This document shows, in pieces, positions 9,967 to 22,466 of a DNA stretch of 64,000 nt. Source of the stretch: Macrophomina tecta. Taxonomy: Eukaryota > Ascomycota > Dothideomycetes > Botryosphaeriales > Botryosphaeriaceae. A program made the translations under genes and the position numbers. How positions within the stretch are numbered: position 1 is the stretch's first letter; each line of letters begins with the position of its first letter. The notes beneath the pieces were generated by a model. That model saw only the letters and a program-made list of their open reading frames with translations, ran no database searches and was not told the origin of the DNA. Where the stretch lies: NCBI GenBank assembly GCA_024180945.1, contig JAKSGN010000034.1, positions 62,001 to 126,000 of the forward strand, in the 5' to 3' direction.

Positions 9967-12141
9967 CCCACCCAGCCGATGCTTTCACTGTCCTCGAGAC
10001 ACATTCGCGATGAGGCGGTTTGGATACCCGGGCATGGGCAACGTATAAACGCTTGGTCACTTTGCCAATTACAGCATGTAGTTCGATAAGGCCGTCCTGC
10101 CTCAAGCATGAACCTTTGCATTGCTACGATACGTAGGACTTATGTCTCCATATCGTCTCGCTGAACCATCTCCTCCAGCAAAGTGTCCACAATCGCCGAA
10201 AAGGCCGGAAATGACTTGCAGATTACCAGGCAAGCACAACTACGGCCTCTGGACACGGCGATCAGTCTTTAGGCACGACTCGGAAGATTGACTCAAAGTT
10301 GCTAATATTTACCTATTCTGACTCTGTTTCTGAGGGGCCGTTAGTTCCTCGGTGGCTTCGGCGTCCCCGTTGTATCGTATCCACCGCGGCCACTGTCAGT
10401 GGGCGGCAACCCAAGCTACCACTGAGTCAGTATGTCATCTTGGAAGATGCTTTGCAGGCTTTTCACCGATTCTGGCATTTCTGGAAGCTGTATATGAGTC
10501 GGGCTGTAGGTCGGGCTTTGGGACAACAATATGCTGGTATGAGTACTATGCCAGTCATGCGTGGCACGTATTTATACTGGAAAAGCTGCCTCTACTGAAG
10601 AAAGTCACAGAATGCTAGAGTGGAGCTCATATGCAAGTGAATAATCCTCCAGAGTACACACCGAGAACTGCCAGCACCAAACAGCTTTGCCGTGCAGCAC
10701 TTCTTCACTATCCATGCGGCGGGCCAAACCGCCATCCCCTGCTCACAGAATTCTGTATGACCTATGAAACCTGCGCGGCGCAAATGCATGTCGGAAATCC
10801 GCGCCATGTGCGGATGTTCACCGAGAGCTTCGCGTGCATGAGAGCCAACGCCACGGAAATACTGCTTCCCCTAACATGAGATACTCCGTGTGGGCCCTTT
10901 CCAAGCGCTAAGTGCGCTACACTGTCCCGATTGCCACATATTTCCCGGGAATGTGCCCTTGTAACGCTCTCTCCTCATCCCCCGTCCAACGGGCTTGAAT
11001 TAGGGTGCTAAAATTGCGCCATCCTCATGCCGTACGAGCTTCCTCGTTCCTTCATACCTAAACTGGCTGTCAACTTCCCATGACCGGGCTGATCAAGCGG
11101 GGGTGAGTGTCATCGGTGGGGCTTGGTCGAGCGCTGACCCATGTTACGGGTTTGCACAAGCATGAAACGTTATAAGTTCTCACATGTGGGGCTTACAGCT
11201 GCTGCGGCATTCACTAGGGCATATCATCACGTTTCTCCGTAACAAAACAGTGGATTCGCATTATGAAAGCAACTTGCTTCACTATCGAGTTGTGTAAATA
11301 TATGATACCAAACTCACTCCTCTAAGACCCCACATTCTCCAACCAGTGCCATCGCCGTCCCTGGGGCAGGCGGAAGGAGCGGTAAGGTGCAGCTCCAGAT
11401 ATCTGGTGTCTGCGCTTTAGCGGTCACTTTTGAGGAAAAGTTGGGACGGCCGCCGTGAAATTGCCCTTTGTTGGTCCTCCTGACTCGCTTGGGTGGAAGG
11501 GGTTGAGTCGGTTTGGGCATGCCCGTTGCATCGTACGCTGGGGCCTTGATACGCTTCCGGGTCCCCGGGGAATAACATGACGTGACGACTTCCAACAAAT
11601 GAGGGCAATCCTCCTGTAACATCACGGAAAGATTCTCAGAAACATGCTCTTCCAATTGAGTCAACTACGGATTAAACCTCCGGAAGTATTAGAGTGGGGA
11701 TGGAGTGATGATAGACATGGACCTAAACGACAAGACGTGAACTCGAATTCGCTCCGAACAATTTTCAGAGCGCTGAAACGACACCAAGGCACATCAAGGC
11801 AATGCTCCAGGTGGGGTGATGTGGTATTACCAGTGCGGAATGACCTTGGAGCACTTGGTTCGGTGGAGAATCTTTCTTCGCTGTACACATGGTGGGCCAA
11901 GATAACGGACTTATCCCAACCAGGCGAGTGTGGAGCCCTCAGATGGCTCTGGCTTCCATACGTGATCACCGGTGCCACTACCATGTGTCTGTAGTCAGTA
12001 ATCTCGCGTGCACTAGCAAACTCAGCGGAAACGTGCTGCTTTCAGCCGGAACCATTTCCTATGCCGGGCACAGACGTGCTGTCGTCTGAGTATTACCTTC
12101 TATGCATGGCAGCTGAGGATCTGCCAGGTGCTTCTGACGCA
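9967..12141. other. Mostly empty; one possible minus-strand exon at 11314-11664
   Basis: No complete gene is supported in this 2.2 kb. The minus-strand frame 11314-11664 is Pro/Lys-rich (KRVRRTNKGQ) and is preceded by a plausible 3' splice site (CTAATAC..CCGTAG), so it may be a terminal exon, but no upstream partner was found. Frames around 10300-10880 on the plus strand lack motifs. Confidence 0.3.
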
Positions 12142-12149
12142 TATAAAAG
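12142..12149 (+). promoter_or_regulatory. TATA box of gene 12242-13089
   Basis: TATAAAAG lies 93 nt before the ATG at 12242, a spacing also seen at 30084 and 43258 in this window. Confidence 0.6.
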
Positions 12150-12241
12150 TTTCGTGTACACCAGCACTGCAGCATGGCCGTCCATCCAGCTACCTGGCCT
12201 CAACTGTTCCGTTGTACACTCAATCGCAAGCACCTTTCATT

Positions 12242-13089
12242 ATGAGTCTTTCTGCCTACAATACCAAGCTCCGCCAGAGAGCCCCCACTCCTGCACCCGC
12301 TCATCACGAAGGTATGCTCTCATCAGGCCTTCTCCTGATCCGATAATACTTAAAATGTCTTGTTTTAGATGATGACATGTTCTCCGAGACGTCCTCCCGG
12401 AGCAGTTTCTACTGCGTTGGTGTAGGGCAGTCAGCCGCTGTGCCGACTGTCGCAGTCATGGCTCCTTCTCGGGAGCGGCCGAGTAAAGGTGGGATTTCTC
12501 AGTTTGTATATATGTTGTTTTTACTTACGCTTGCACAGACCTCGCCTACGCCACGAGCCATGTCGGCGTGGGATTCATTTCAGGATTTCCAATGTCTCCC
12601 CATGCCGAGGTGGAAAACCAGTATCCAGGCCCATTGGCGCCTGTCTCATTTACGCCATGGGCGTGGACAACATCTCGATATCGGCTCCTGTTGAGCAACG
12701 TCGTTTGTAACCTTGTGGTCATCGGGCCATTCTATCAGAAGGAAGTCCTCGTCCCCGGGATCCTTACACAGGACGAGATGCGGAGCATGATCTGTCAGAA
12801 CGGGATCGATCGTGTTCATGGTATTTGGTTGCAGGGCAAACGGCTCGGAAAATGCACTGTGGATTTGCTTTTGGGAAATGTCCTGAAGTCTAATCAGAGA
12901 TTTCTTGTGATAATTTCCGCTGCGTATCCCTCGCTGATCCGGTCCGATCGGTCTGATGGCCAGCATTTTGGTGACTTCGTAGCCGATCAGGCTGCATATG
13001 AGCGGTATCGGGCTGCGATGAGAACCGGAAAGATGAACGACGTATATCGGAGACTGAAGGAAAGGTTTGGGGTGCCGCAGGGCTACTAG
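12242..13089 (+). CDS. Three-exon gene of unknown function
   Basis: Exons 12242-12311, 12369-12488 and 12539-13089 join in frame (introns of 57 and 50 nt, donors GTATGC and GTGGGA, acceptors TTTTAG and GCACAG), giving 246 residues. A TATA box lies 93 nt upstream and the gene ends in TAG. The first 65 residues are Pro/Ser-rich and probably disordered. The remainder looks globular, with WAWTTSRYRLLL, a VVIGPFYQKEVL strand-like segment, DRVHGIWLQGKRLG, and a charged helix near the end. No family is recognised. The start is secure, because it opens the only frame that splices correctly. The LINE region begins about 115 bp downstream. Confidence 0.7.
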
Positions 13090-13203
13090 TCTCTTATTTT
13101 TCGCGCCCTCATGTCTTTTAAAATAGAAAAATTCAAGTCTTCTTGTTTTTCTAGCAACACAGAAGTTCGTGCAAGTTTCGATCTGGTTGTATTGCTGATG
13201 ACT

Positions 13204-13276
13204 GCCTGTGTAACGGCGGGCCTCTGCTTCTAAGGATCCGAACACCAAAGAGGGAGAAAACCTGTCGAGGGGTTTT
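13204..13276. repeat. Left arm of a 73-bp inverted repeat around the LINE pair
   Basis: The reverse complement of this segment matches 22394-22466 with about six differences. It directly abuts the GAT tail of the first LINE. Similarity stops beyond the outer edge of both arms. Confidence 0.8.
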
Positions 13277-13297
13277 GATGATGATGATGATGATGAT
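13277..13297. repeat. (GAT)7 tail of the first LINE
   Basis: Seven perfect GAT units on the plus strand are the reverse complement of an ATC-repeat 3' tail. The second LINE has the same kind of tail at 19108-19121, with four units. Confidence 0.85.
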
Positions 13298-13642
13298 TTA
13301 TACACCCCGTCGGTCTCCGCAGGCCATAGGGACAAGGAACGCTAATCTACGCTAATCTACATTAAGATCCCCGTTCATTCAAGGCCCAGCACGCTGTATA
13401 CAGAGAAACTATCCCTCCTCTCCCATCCAACGATCTAAACCCCAGATACAAATGAAGGTACCACTCGAGGAAGCTAGAAGAAACGCAAGAAATAAAAGAA
13501 AGGAAACGTGAAAGTAGAGCTATCCTTTATAAACCCCTCGTACCATCCCCTTCGAGACTACTTCTTAAGTGCTGTTAGTCCCTGTAACGGCGTGACGGCT
13601 GGTTGGAGAAGGGATCGATTTGCTTAGAGAAGGATTGAGCTC

Positions 13643-16600
13643 TTAGTCTTTGGTTGTAATCAGTCTTCTAGTGGCTAGAGCAAATGCTGCTGTTGCTTTG
13701 ACTGCGCGCATGTCTGCCCGCCACTTTTCCGGTGGGCCGTCCATATACCTACCGTCGGGCTTTTTCGTGCCCGACCATCCGCCTAGCATGAACGCGAGAT
13801 CTCTAAATCTACTTCCCAGGTCAGTCTGTAGTTTAGCCCGGAGATCCATCCAACACGGATATTCCAAGACGAAGTGCTTCACTGTTTCCTTCTCTGCTCC
13901 GCAGTTACACGAGGGCGCCTCTGCTCGCTTGATCTTATATAGCGGTTCGTTTAGGCTCGCTTTCGACGTTCTTAGTTCCGCAATCGCTGCGGCTTCCTTA
14001 TAGTTCAGTTGGTCATAGAGCTTCTTGGTGTGGAAATGTGCCAACGCTCGGTCAAGCTTGCGGGTCGACTCGCCGACCTTAGAAGCTTCGAGCGTTTCCC
14101 TCCACTATCTCAAGGTAATTTCCTTACACCGAGCCAGTGCTAACGGCCGCAGTAGATTGCCTACAGAAGGCTCTCGGTTACTCTTCGTGGCTAGTGTTGC
14201 CAAGCTATATGCCTTTATCGCTTCCTAAAAATTCCTTCGTGCGCCGGTACCCATCTAAACTCGACGGGCGGCCCCTTGTTACGTCTGATCTAGTCTAATA
14301 AGCGGAGAATGCTTCTAACCACTTCCTGACGCGGCATTTATCAAGGCTTACGGAGGAGACGGAGGGTTGTCTTGCTATCGCTATAGATAGCGTGTTTTAC
14401 CTTAGCTACTTCGGGATAGTCGGCCACCATCGCGGTCGACCACGTGCTATGTATTAGTTCTACTACTTAGTGGATCGCCTGGAGTTCTACGAACACGGCA
14501 TCTACTGAGTTGGACTGGCCGACCGAACATAATTAAGCGACGATGGTCGTGCCCCTACTATCAACGCAAAAGACGCCGGTTCCGAGCTTTCCGTTCCTTT
14601 GCGCGCCACCCGTGAAGATAGCTATCTCTAACTATGGCGGAGAGCTGGCTCGGAGCTTCGCTACCTCTAGTGACTCGATCTAAACAACGGGCCTACTGGC
14701 CCACGGCATTCTTACAAATGGGTGGATCGTTTCAAGGCGTTCAGCGTCGATTTCTCTAGCCGTCAGCATTATTCGCTACAGCGGAGACACGAACCTCTTA
14801 CTAGCCGGGTTGATCGTACGCTTTAGCTTCCAGAACGGGTGTTTCTGCGGCAGCGTGTAGCAGTTAACCCAAAATCTCAGTAGTTGCTTATGGAGGCGGA
14901 TCTCGATAGGTAGGATCGCTACCTCGGCTTCGAGAATAGGTAGTACCACCGTCCTAAAAGCTCCGGTGATTGCTCTGCCCGCGATTCTCTACACCGCCTC
15001 GAGCGATTTCATCAATGGTGCAGTCATGGTTAATGCCCATACTGGGGCCGCGTAATCGACCGCCGGGGCTACGGTGGCTGAGAAGAGCTGGCGCACACTG
15101 CTCGGCCGGAGGCCCTGAAGTCGCTTCAGCGCCAGCGCTGCCTGGACGCCCCTTTTCGCAATCCTGCCCGCATGAGCCTTGAGCCGGAGTTCCTGGTCGA
15201 AGATGACGCCCAATGTCTTTGCTTCCGTCTTTGGGTGTACCTCCCTTAACCGAAATCGGCTGGTTAGACCGCCTCTGCTCGTTCCGCGTGAAGTGAATGA
15301 GCGTCGTCTTCTCCGCTTCGAACGTCGCGCCGCTCGTCACTTCCCACTCTTCGGCTCGAGCCACCACCGTTCTTTGAAGCTTTGCCACGTTCTCGCTTGC
15401 AGACGATCCCGTTACCCAGGCGCTATAGTCGTCGATAAAGGCAATGGCTCCTTTGTTCCTGTTGGTTACGGACTGCACCAAGTCGGCGTTGAAGAACAGA
15501 AATAGTATCGGCGAGAGAGGCGAGCCCTGTGGGAGTCCTGCCTGCGGTAGGTCCATGACCCTAGACGTCTTGCCGTTTACCACCACAGAGGCACTCCTGT
15601 TAGAACAGAACGCTTCCACCCATTTGACTAGCACTTGCGGGATCCTTCTTTGACGGAGCCGCTGGAGGAGCACGTCTCGGGCAACACCGTTGTAGGCTCC
15701 CTTGACGTCGAACGATAGGAGCGAGAGAACCTTGCCTTCGCGCCACGCGTCATAGGTGCGTTGCTGCAGGATGGTTAGTGCCTGCACTGTGGATCGTTGC
15801 TTCCTACCGCCAAAGTGGTTCTTAGGTAGTAGAGAGTGTTCCTCCGCCAGAGCAGAGATCCTCTCTGCCACCACTGACTCCAGCGCTTTCCCCAGCGTCG
15901 ACAACAGCGAGATTGGCCTGTATCCTTGCGCCACCTCCGCTGACTTTCCTGTCTTGCGCAGCGGAATGATTCTCGCGATTTTCCAACGGCTAGGTAAGCA
16001 GCCCTGTAGTAACGATTCGTTGAACAGCTGATAGATATGCTTGCCAACCACTGGCCAAAGCTCGCGCCACACCACCGCGGGAATTCCGTCTGGTCCGGGT
16101 GCTTTGAATGGGCTAGCCCGGAAAATGGCTTCTTTTACTTCCTCTACGGTTAGCGGTGCGCGTTCGAGCGGCTCAACAAAGCTCCGAGCCGCCTCGATCT
16201 GAGTGCTCTGCACTTCAGGGAGTTCTGGGAAGAAGTTTTTGATCAGTGTCTCCGAGATCTCCTCGCAGGACTCCGCGTAGCCATCCTGGTGCTGAAGGCG
16301 TGCAATATGAGCGAAGCCGCTGCTTCCCCGCTCGTTGAGATACTTGGCCGCTTTCCAAATGTTAGTCGGCTCTGCGAGAAAGCCCTTCCAGCATCTGCGC
16401 CTTTGGCGTCTCATGGTGTCATGGAGTCTCTTCGCCGCTTCTCTTGCCTGTGCTTCTAACCAGATATCTGGCTCTCCCCACCTTCGCCGTCCCCTCGCTT
16501 GGTTTCTAAAGTAGGTAAACGACCTCCGCAGTTGACTAAGGTCTGCCGTCCACCACTTCTTCACGTATGGTGACGGTCTTGCTTTGGGGACGCAGCGCCG

Positions 16601-17569
16601 TAGTGCTGCCGAAACCGCTTCCAATAGATAGTGAAGCTTTCGATGTCTTAGGCTTCTGGAGGTGGCTCCTCAATGAGCTTCTTTCTTATATCACTTCTAG
16701 CGGCCTCCCAGTTGGCGCTGGGGAAAGTGTACTGCGCTTCTACTTCCTGATGAGGCACGTTAATCTCAAAATGGGCCTCGATGGCTAGATGATCATGTCC
16801 GTATGCCGTTCTGGAAGGACCACAATCGCTCATCTCTTCCGCTAGTCGGGGCGATGCCAGGATAAGATCGATTGTAGAACTCTGGCCGGCTGATTGGTAC
16901 GTGACCGTGCCTCTAGGCAGCAAGCTCTGCAGGTGGAAGTCGTCCATAAAGTCGATTATCGGCGCGCCTTCTCCGCTGCGCGGCGAGCTGTATACTAGAT
17001 CGCCTCCCCATAATTGATCGTCTGTTAAAGTCACCGCAAATGAGGAGCTCCAGCACCCCGTTGGTTTGGCTTCCTACCTCTGTGATTGCCGTTCGCAGGT
17101 GTCCAAGCGCGCTGGTGAGTTCCGGGTCATCCACGTTCTCCTTTTTGGCGACGTAAACGGCTGCTACGAAAAGGGTCCGGTCCCGCAGCGAAACAACTGC
17201 AGCTGTAATGTCGGCAGAGGGTACTGCTATCTGCCTGGCTTGCGTGTCTTTACGGATCCACAACATTGAACGGACGGGATAGCGACTATGCCGCGATATC
17301 GTGGGTAGCAGTTGCTTCCAATGTGGATGGGTAATGGGTGCTACCACGGTCTCGCCGCCAGACTCGCGAAAACAGTTTGGTTCTAAGATAATAATAACAC
17401 TAAAGTCGCTCAGGTCTTCGTCGTTTAGTAGGCTGTACTGCGCTGTCCCGCTCTTTCCTAAGTTCGCGTGAATTACTTTTAACGGTCTATTTATTCCGCT
17501 GGCGTAGCATTTCGCGCAAGAGCTTGTCATACTCTGGGTAGCCTCTATCGTCTGCTCTGTGCGGACCAC
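13643..17569 (-). pseudogene. LINE ORF2: endonuclease, reverse transcriptase, RNase H
   Basis: Endonuclease: HANLGK and ICGDFNR in 16913-17569, continuing in another frame with the STIDLILASPRL and HDHLAIEAHF motifs (16648-17034). Reverse transcriptase (15200-16624): FKAPGPDGIP, YRPISLLSTLGK, FDVKGAYNGV, GLPQGSPLSPILF and FIDDYSAW, so the catalytic aspartates are present. RNase H (about 14250-14650) survives as CVDSRGT, YSDSKTTL and WVPAHEG, but with four TAG and two TAA codons in frame. The C-terminal Cys/His segment is in 13643-14044. Frameshifts lie near 17030, 16640 and 15200. The protein would nick target DNA and reverse-transcribe the element RNA, but this copy is dead. Confidence 0.85.
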
Positions 17570-18839
17570 CGCAAGCGGCGCACTTTACCGTCGTCGACGA
17601 GTAGCCGTCCTCTCTATGGCTAATTCCCGCGTATTTTACGTATCTTTCCTCTCCCCGGCAGCGGAACTGCAGGTGGTCGTAGCTCTGGCACTTGAAGCAA
17701 CGCCTTGGCCGCGGGCGGTGCTTAAATATGTTAGTATACGCCGCCTCTCCGCCTATATCGATCACTCTCCTAGTAAGGAGTGCGTCGGCCTCGCTCTTCT
17801 TGGTAAAGTAAATTACCGCCGACCCGTAGAGACGGCTGCTTGGCTTGCTTAACCAACGGACCTGCGTTACTTCGACGTCGTTTTCCGTGCCGATTTTCTG
17901 GCCCGCATCGGCGCGCACCGTGGTGCGGTTATCGTTTAGAATAGCCAACTTGTTTACATTGTCTACCTTGACTGGGTGCCAATGGCGACCCCGGATCCTC
18001 GCCCCCCGGAAGGCCGTCTCCAGCCATCCGAGATTCGACCTGACGAGCTCTTCGTCCTCTTCCGTCCTAAAGAAAGCGCGCACCTTGGCCGCATCGCTCG
18101 GGTTTCTTGTTATTCCGCAGCACTTGACTTCTTTTGTGGCTTCCTGATTCTCCAGCGCCGTCTGCAACTGTGCGCGGATATCCCCGAGGCTTGCGGTTTC
18201 GACGTTGGCATTCGTGAGATCGAGCTCGATCGCGGGTGGCATTATTCGAGTCGTGGAGACGGTCGCTTGGTTCGCGCGTACTGGGACAGCGGCGGTGGAC
18301 GACGGACTGCTGTTCGCAGGTGTCGGCGGTCACCCTCGGAGCACGTTCGCGTACGTGGTGTTGATCTGGGACTGTGAGCTCAGATTCCTGCGCGTCGACT
18401 CCACGAGCGCGGCAATCTGCTTCTCCATCTTCGCCATGCGCTCCTCCATCTTAGCCTGCGTTTCCTCGGACGTCTCGAGCACGCTGCGCAGGCGCCTAAT
18501 CTCGTCTTCGTTCCGGGCTACCTGCTCTGCAAGCTCTTCGTTCCGCTCGGTAAGCCGGTCGTTCTGCGTAACAATGATATTGAGCAGGCTAATCACGTCG
18601 TCCAGGGTCGAATCGCTAGGTATTTCGGGCACGGTGGTCGAGCGAGCCCTTCGCTGCCCCGTTGTCTTGCCAGTGTGGAGGGCGCGGTAGTCGGTTTGGC
18701 GAGCCTGGAGACGCGCAGCGCGTCGCGACGCGCCCAACAGTCGCGTACCCGCCCCCATCATCTTCGTCTCCAGACATTGTGAGGCCAATCTGTGCGGGCT
18801 TGCGCGGTCTTTTCGTTGAGTCAAAGGCGCCTCAAGCAT
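17487..18839 (-). pseudogene. LINE ORF1: coiled-coil, zinc-knuckle RNA-binding protein
   Basis: One frame of 451 codons is interrupted by a single TGA near 18330, probably from CGA. A coiled coil of about 70 residues (RNEELAEQVARNEDEIRRL onward) precedes an RRM-like middle region and C-terminal zinc knuckles. The first knuckle is intact (CFKCQSYDHLQFRC). The later two have lost cysteines to tyrosine (KYAGISH, RGYPEY). ORF1 proteins of this class coat the element RNA. It overlaps the start of ORF2 by about 80 nt. Confidence 0.8.
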
Positions 18840-19329
18840 GGGCCTCCGCAGAGCTGATGCAGTGATGGTGGTGTCCTGGGTTTACCTTTGAAGCGAAGAG
18901 TAGGGAGCAAGGATGTGAGAAGGAAGTGATGTCACGTGCGTGTGAGTGCAAAGGCCTGTTACCTCCAATAGGGTTGTATTGGAACTTTGAGTTGACCACG
19001 AAGGTCAAAGTACTATCTAGTGAGTGTGGTTATATACAATAGGAAAGCTATGACAATCTGGTGTGGTGTTTGGATCTTGTGTGATCCAGTGGGTCTTGGA
19101 TCAGCATGATGATGATGATGAATTCATAGTCCGTCCCAGCCGCCGAAGGCAGCTATGCGGCGTAGGGCCGGTTCCTCCGCGTCCGCTAGACCCGTTTGAG
19201 TCTAAGCGAGGCGGCGGGGCCTGGCCTGTTCTCTATCTCCTCTGCATACTTCTACATACACGTCTCTTGGCACTTCGGTCATCTCTCAGCGCAGGTCTTT
19301 TCCGCAAACTATCCCGTCTTCCTCCAGTG

Positions 19330-20707
19330 TCAAGCTTCATGCTGTGAGTGTGATGTCGCTCCAAATTGCCCGAGGAGCTTTGTTGCCATCATGAACTTTG
19401 CTGTTGCTATAGCTGTGCTGCGCTGGCTCAGCAACTTCCTCAGGTCCGTCGTCCAGCTTCTCCGCCCCTTGTCGTCCGGCTTGCGAAAGGTGAGCCTTAG
19501 CTCGTCGAACTTGCTGCACGTGTATAGCACATGGCTAACCGTCTGTAGTCCACGACCGCAGTCGCACTCGCCCGACGCCACGCCCGGCACCCGTCGTAGG
19601 TGGAGGAAGTGTCTTAGTCCGATCTTGCCTGTTCTTTTCTCTTCCTCATCGACCGATATTTCTTCTAGTTATCCTCCGACCGGGTCCTTTGCTAGATTCT
19701 GCGCAGCCTCCGCGTCTTTATTTGAACCTCTTTGCACTCCTTCGTCCACCCTGGTATCGACTGCGGCGACACTTGCAGTGGTGGGGTTGAGATCTTAATC
19801 GCCTGTTTGATGGCTTGGTTCAGGCCGCCTGTGAAGTTTCCGAGTGCCTCCACTGAATGTAGAGGTGTTGCCGAGGGAAGATTTTCCTTAAATGTCTGCT
19901 TGAGCCTCGCGGTGTCGGTGCTTCTCTAGTTTGGCGTCTCGGTGGGGACAGATCTACGACCGAACTTATGGGAATGTGGTTAGAGTCTTGCTGGAGATCC
20001 TCTCTTACTTGGTACTTAACTAGATGGTCTAGGGTTCCTGTTGTTATGAACACCAGGTCTATGGTGGTCTGAACGCCGTTTCTTGCGAAAGTGGGAACCG
20101 CCGATGGGGAGACTAGGTTTAGTGAAAAGTCTTCTAGGAGACTGACGAGCTTATCTGCCTCTCGATTCTGATGGCCGTATCCGGGTCCGGTCCAGAGGGG
20201 ATGGTGAAGGTTGAAGTCACCGAGTAAAATGTGTTTGCCGTTTGGGTGCTCTCGTAGGGCTCCCGCTAGTGTTCGCAGCGAGCTCGCTGTATCCGTCGCC
20301 CGCGGTGGGTTGTAGACGTTGTGTATGTGAATGGCTCCTCTCCCAGGCGCGCTGTCTGTTGTTTTGAGGTGCAGCGTGCTTAGGTTAGATGTGTGGTGAG
20401 TGGCCGTTCACGACGAGGCCGCTATCCGTCGGTTTACGAATATGCACGTCCGGGTAGGGCCGTTGAGGTGTAGTAGTTCGAACTCTTTCTTTAGTGGGTG
20501 GTGTGTTGTATGTTGGAAGGGGTTCTCCCACGGCTCCTGGATGGCGATGATGTCGAACTCGCGCGTTCGTCGGTCCCGAAACAGGGGCGCCATTACTTTG
20601 GTCCTGGATCTCATAACATTGTACTGCAAGATGGAAAGCTGCCTGCCCTTAGTCATTGAGCATTGTGATCTCGTTGCTAAGTGGCTGTGTGTTTGGCTGC
20701 TGAGCAT
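19330..20707 (-). pseudogene. Second LINE: endonuclease domain fused to C-terminus by deletion
   Basis: Endonuclease motifs are well preserved: LSILQYNVMRSRTKV, IIAIQEPW, and ILLGDFNLHHPLW (at about 20200) are typical of LINE AP endonucleases, followed by TTIDLVFIT and a DSNHIPI segment. After a helical stretch ending in WTKECKEVQ the frame breaks. The next recognisable protein, at 19600-19640, is KIGLRHFLH, part of the far C-terminus. No F[AVI]DD or GxPQGS reverse-transcriptase motif lies between. Confidence 0.8.
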
Positions 20708-22351
20708 TTGCGATTTGCCTGCCTGATATCGCCAGCGCCTTCTCCCGGAGCTGCTGGCTTGCTCTGATTAGGCTATCGATCTCCTCTTGCCTCTCTCCCC
20801 TTAGTATAGTATCTTCGGGTTCGGCGTGTAGTGATCTCTGTCTTCCGCGCTTCCTGGTCGGGCGTTCTGCCGGGACCGCTGACGTTTGATTTGTCGTTTG
20901 TTTAGTGGGTTGAGTTGTCTGTGTTGGTGCTTGCGTCAGTGCTGGTGGTCTCTTGCTGATGTTTTCCGGGTGAAGAAATGGCCTTATGGCCTTAGCTCGT
21001 TTAACCCTCTCCTTCTCTTTCTTTCTCTCTGGATAGGCCACGCTCCACGCCGTGTGAGAGCGCTTGTATGCAGCGCACCTGCGCTTCGCGTTCGGGTCCT
21101 CCTTCTGGCTGCAGTCCTTGGAGCTGTGTTGGCCTGCGTAGTAGCCACAGGCTTGCGGTGCTTGATACTGGGTTCCTATATGACCGTACTTTTGGTAGTT
21201 GGAGCACTGCTTGACTTTGCACGTTCGATTGTAGAGCTCGCATGAGAGCATCTCCGCTTACCACACCATTCCTTCGGTAATCGCTGCGTTGGCGTCCTCC
21301 GCTCTGCTGAACTTCACTACCAGCGACGACGCCTTCTTGTTAGTAGAAGCCTTAGTTAGCTAGCTTATATATTTAATTTTAGCATTAGGGAGTAGTGGCT
21401 TGTTCTTCGCTTGAAGCAGCTTGATAGCATTATCTATATCTGAGGGGTCTATTGACTTCGTATGTACGCCGTGCATGATGACGCCGTACGTCTGCGTTAC
21501 GATTCGCGCTGTGCCTCCAAACGTCCCCGCGTAGCTGTGTGCGCTTTTCTGTAATGTTTCCTTCTCTTGTTGGTTCTTTGTGTATGTCGCAATATCCCCG
21601 CTCCGAAGCTGCTTCGCCGCGACTACCTGGATCTTGTTTATACTGGGGTCCGGCTGCGGCTTCAGGGCACGATTAATGCGTTCTGAGGTGGGTCGGGGGC
21701 TGCGAGCGGAGGTGGCTAATCATCTGCGGGTCCGTAAGCTTGATTACCAGTTCGCGATATTTCTCGGTCGGGCTCGGCGCGAGGTTGGGCTGCGTTTGCG
21801 TTGTCGCTGTCGTCCGCATCGACGCTACTCGAGCCTAGGTTATAGGACTCTGCTGCGTGTTCCGCTGGGCCAGAGGGTTTGCCGTATTGATGGTGTCAGT
21901 GGTGCGCTTGATGGCGCTTGTGTCCTTCTTGATGTCGTTCGCGGTCTGGAGGACTGAGTGCATAACTGCCTTTAGTTCGGCCGGCGTCGGCTGCCTGAGG
22001 GTTTTGTTACACAACTCGATGGCGCTTTTGATGAGTGGTGCGATGGCGTGGTAGCGGAAACTGCGTCTGTGGTCGCCTGCATCGTTAAGAAGCTGCTTTG
22101 CCTGGGGTCCTAAGCTGTGCGGCGTGCTCGTAGAGCGAGAGGGGGTTATCGCCGGGTCGTAAGGCGTCGGCGACCGCCATAGCGGATAATCCGGTATTGG
22201 GCGATAGCGGATTGCCAGTAGAGCGGCTTAGTACGCGTTGCGGGGCGATTGCGCGTTGTTGTAAGGCGTAATTCCAAAATTTCGTTCTCGCTGCGAGGTG
22301 GTTGTTATTGTTAGTAACACGGCCTTCGCACGCAGTGCTCAGTCTCATCAC
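20649..22351 (-). pseudogene. Second LINE: ORF1 remnant
   Basis: The N-terminus (22085-22351) has RSTGNPLSPNTGLSAM and is shared with the fragment at 3850-4239. The centre contains many stops. The zinc-knuckle region and a basic tail with Thr/Gln repeats are readable at 20649-21251. Several expected Cys or His positions are replaced. The remnant is non-functional. Confidence 0.75.
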
Positions 22352-22393
22352 GTGTTCAACTTGTTCTCACCCTCTTCTTGTACCCACTCAAGG

Positions 22394-22466
22394 AAAACCC
22401 CTCGACAGGTTTTCTCCCTCTTTGGTGTTTGGATCCTTAGAGGCAGAGGCCCGCTCGTTACACTGG
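22394..22466. repeat. Right arm of the 73-bp inverted repeat around the LINE pair
   Basis: Inverted copy of 13204-13276. It begins AAAACCCCTCGACAGG and touches the presumed 5' end of the second LINE. Confidence 0.8.

Larger units (their letters stand above)
13277..19107 (-). mobile_element. Tad/I-type LINE retrotransposon, full length but decayed
   Basis: On the minus strand the order is ORF1 with zinc knuckles, AP endonuclease, reverse transcriptase, RNase H, and a Cys/His-type C-terminal segment, followed by a 3' UTR ending in seven ATC repeats (seen as GAT at 13277-13297). This order fits fungal non-LTR elements of the Tad1/I group. The 5' limit is uncertain: sequence upstream of ORF1 runs from 18840 to the tail of the second LINE at 19108. 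Both ORFs carry stops and frameshifts, so this copy cannot be autonomous. Many stops correspond to CAG/CAA changed to TAG/TAA, and lost zinc-knuckle cysteines are TGC to TAC, as RIP would produce. Confidence 0.85.
19108..22393 (-). mobile_element. Second LINE, internally deleted (no reverse transcriptase)
   Basis: On the minus strand: ORF1 N-terminal region (22085-22351), a decayed middle, zinc knuckles (20649-21251, with C-x-x-C and C-x4-H-x4-C traces), endonuclease (20100-20707), then an abrupt jump to the C-terminal Cys/His region (19330-19640, GECDCGRGLQTVSHVLYTC) and a four-unit GAT tail at 19108. The reverse transcriptase, which should sit between endonuclease and C-terminus, is absent, so roughly 2-3 kb is missing. 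It belongs to a different subfamily from the first LINE, to judge from ORF1. Its tail lies immediately upstream of the first LINE. Confidence 0.8.
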
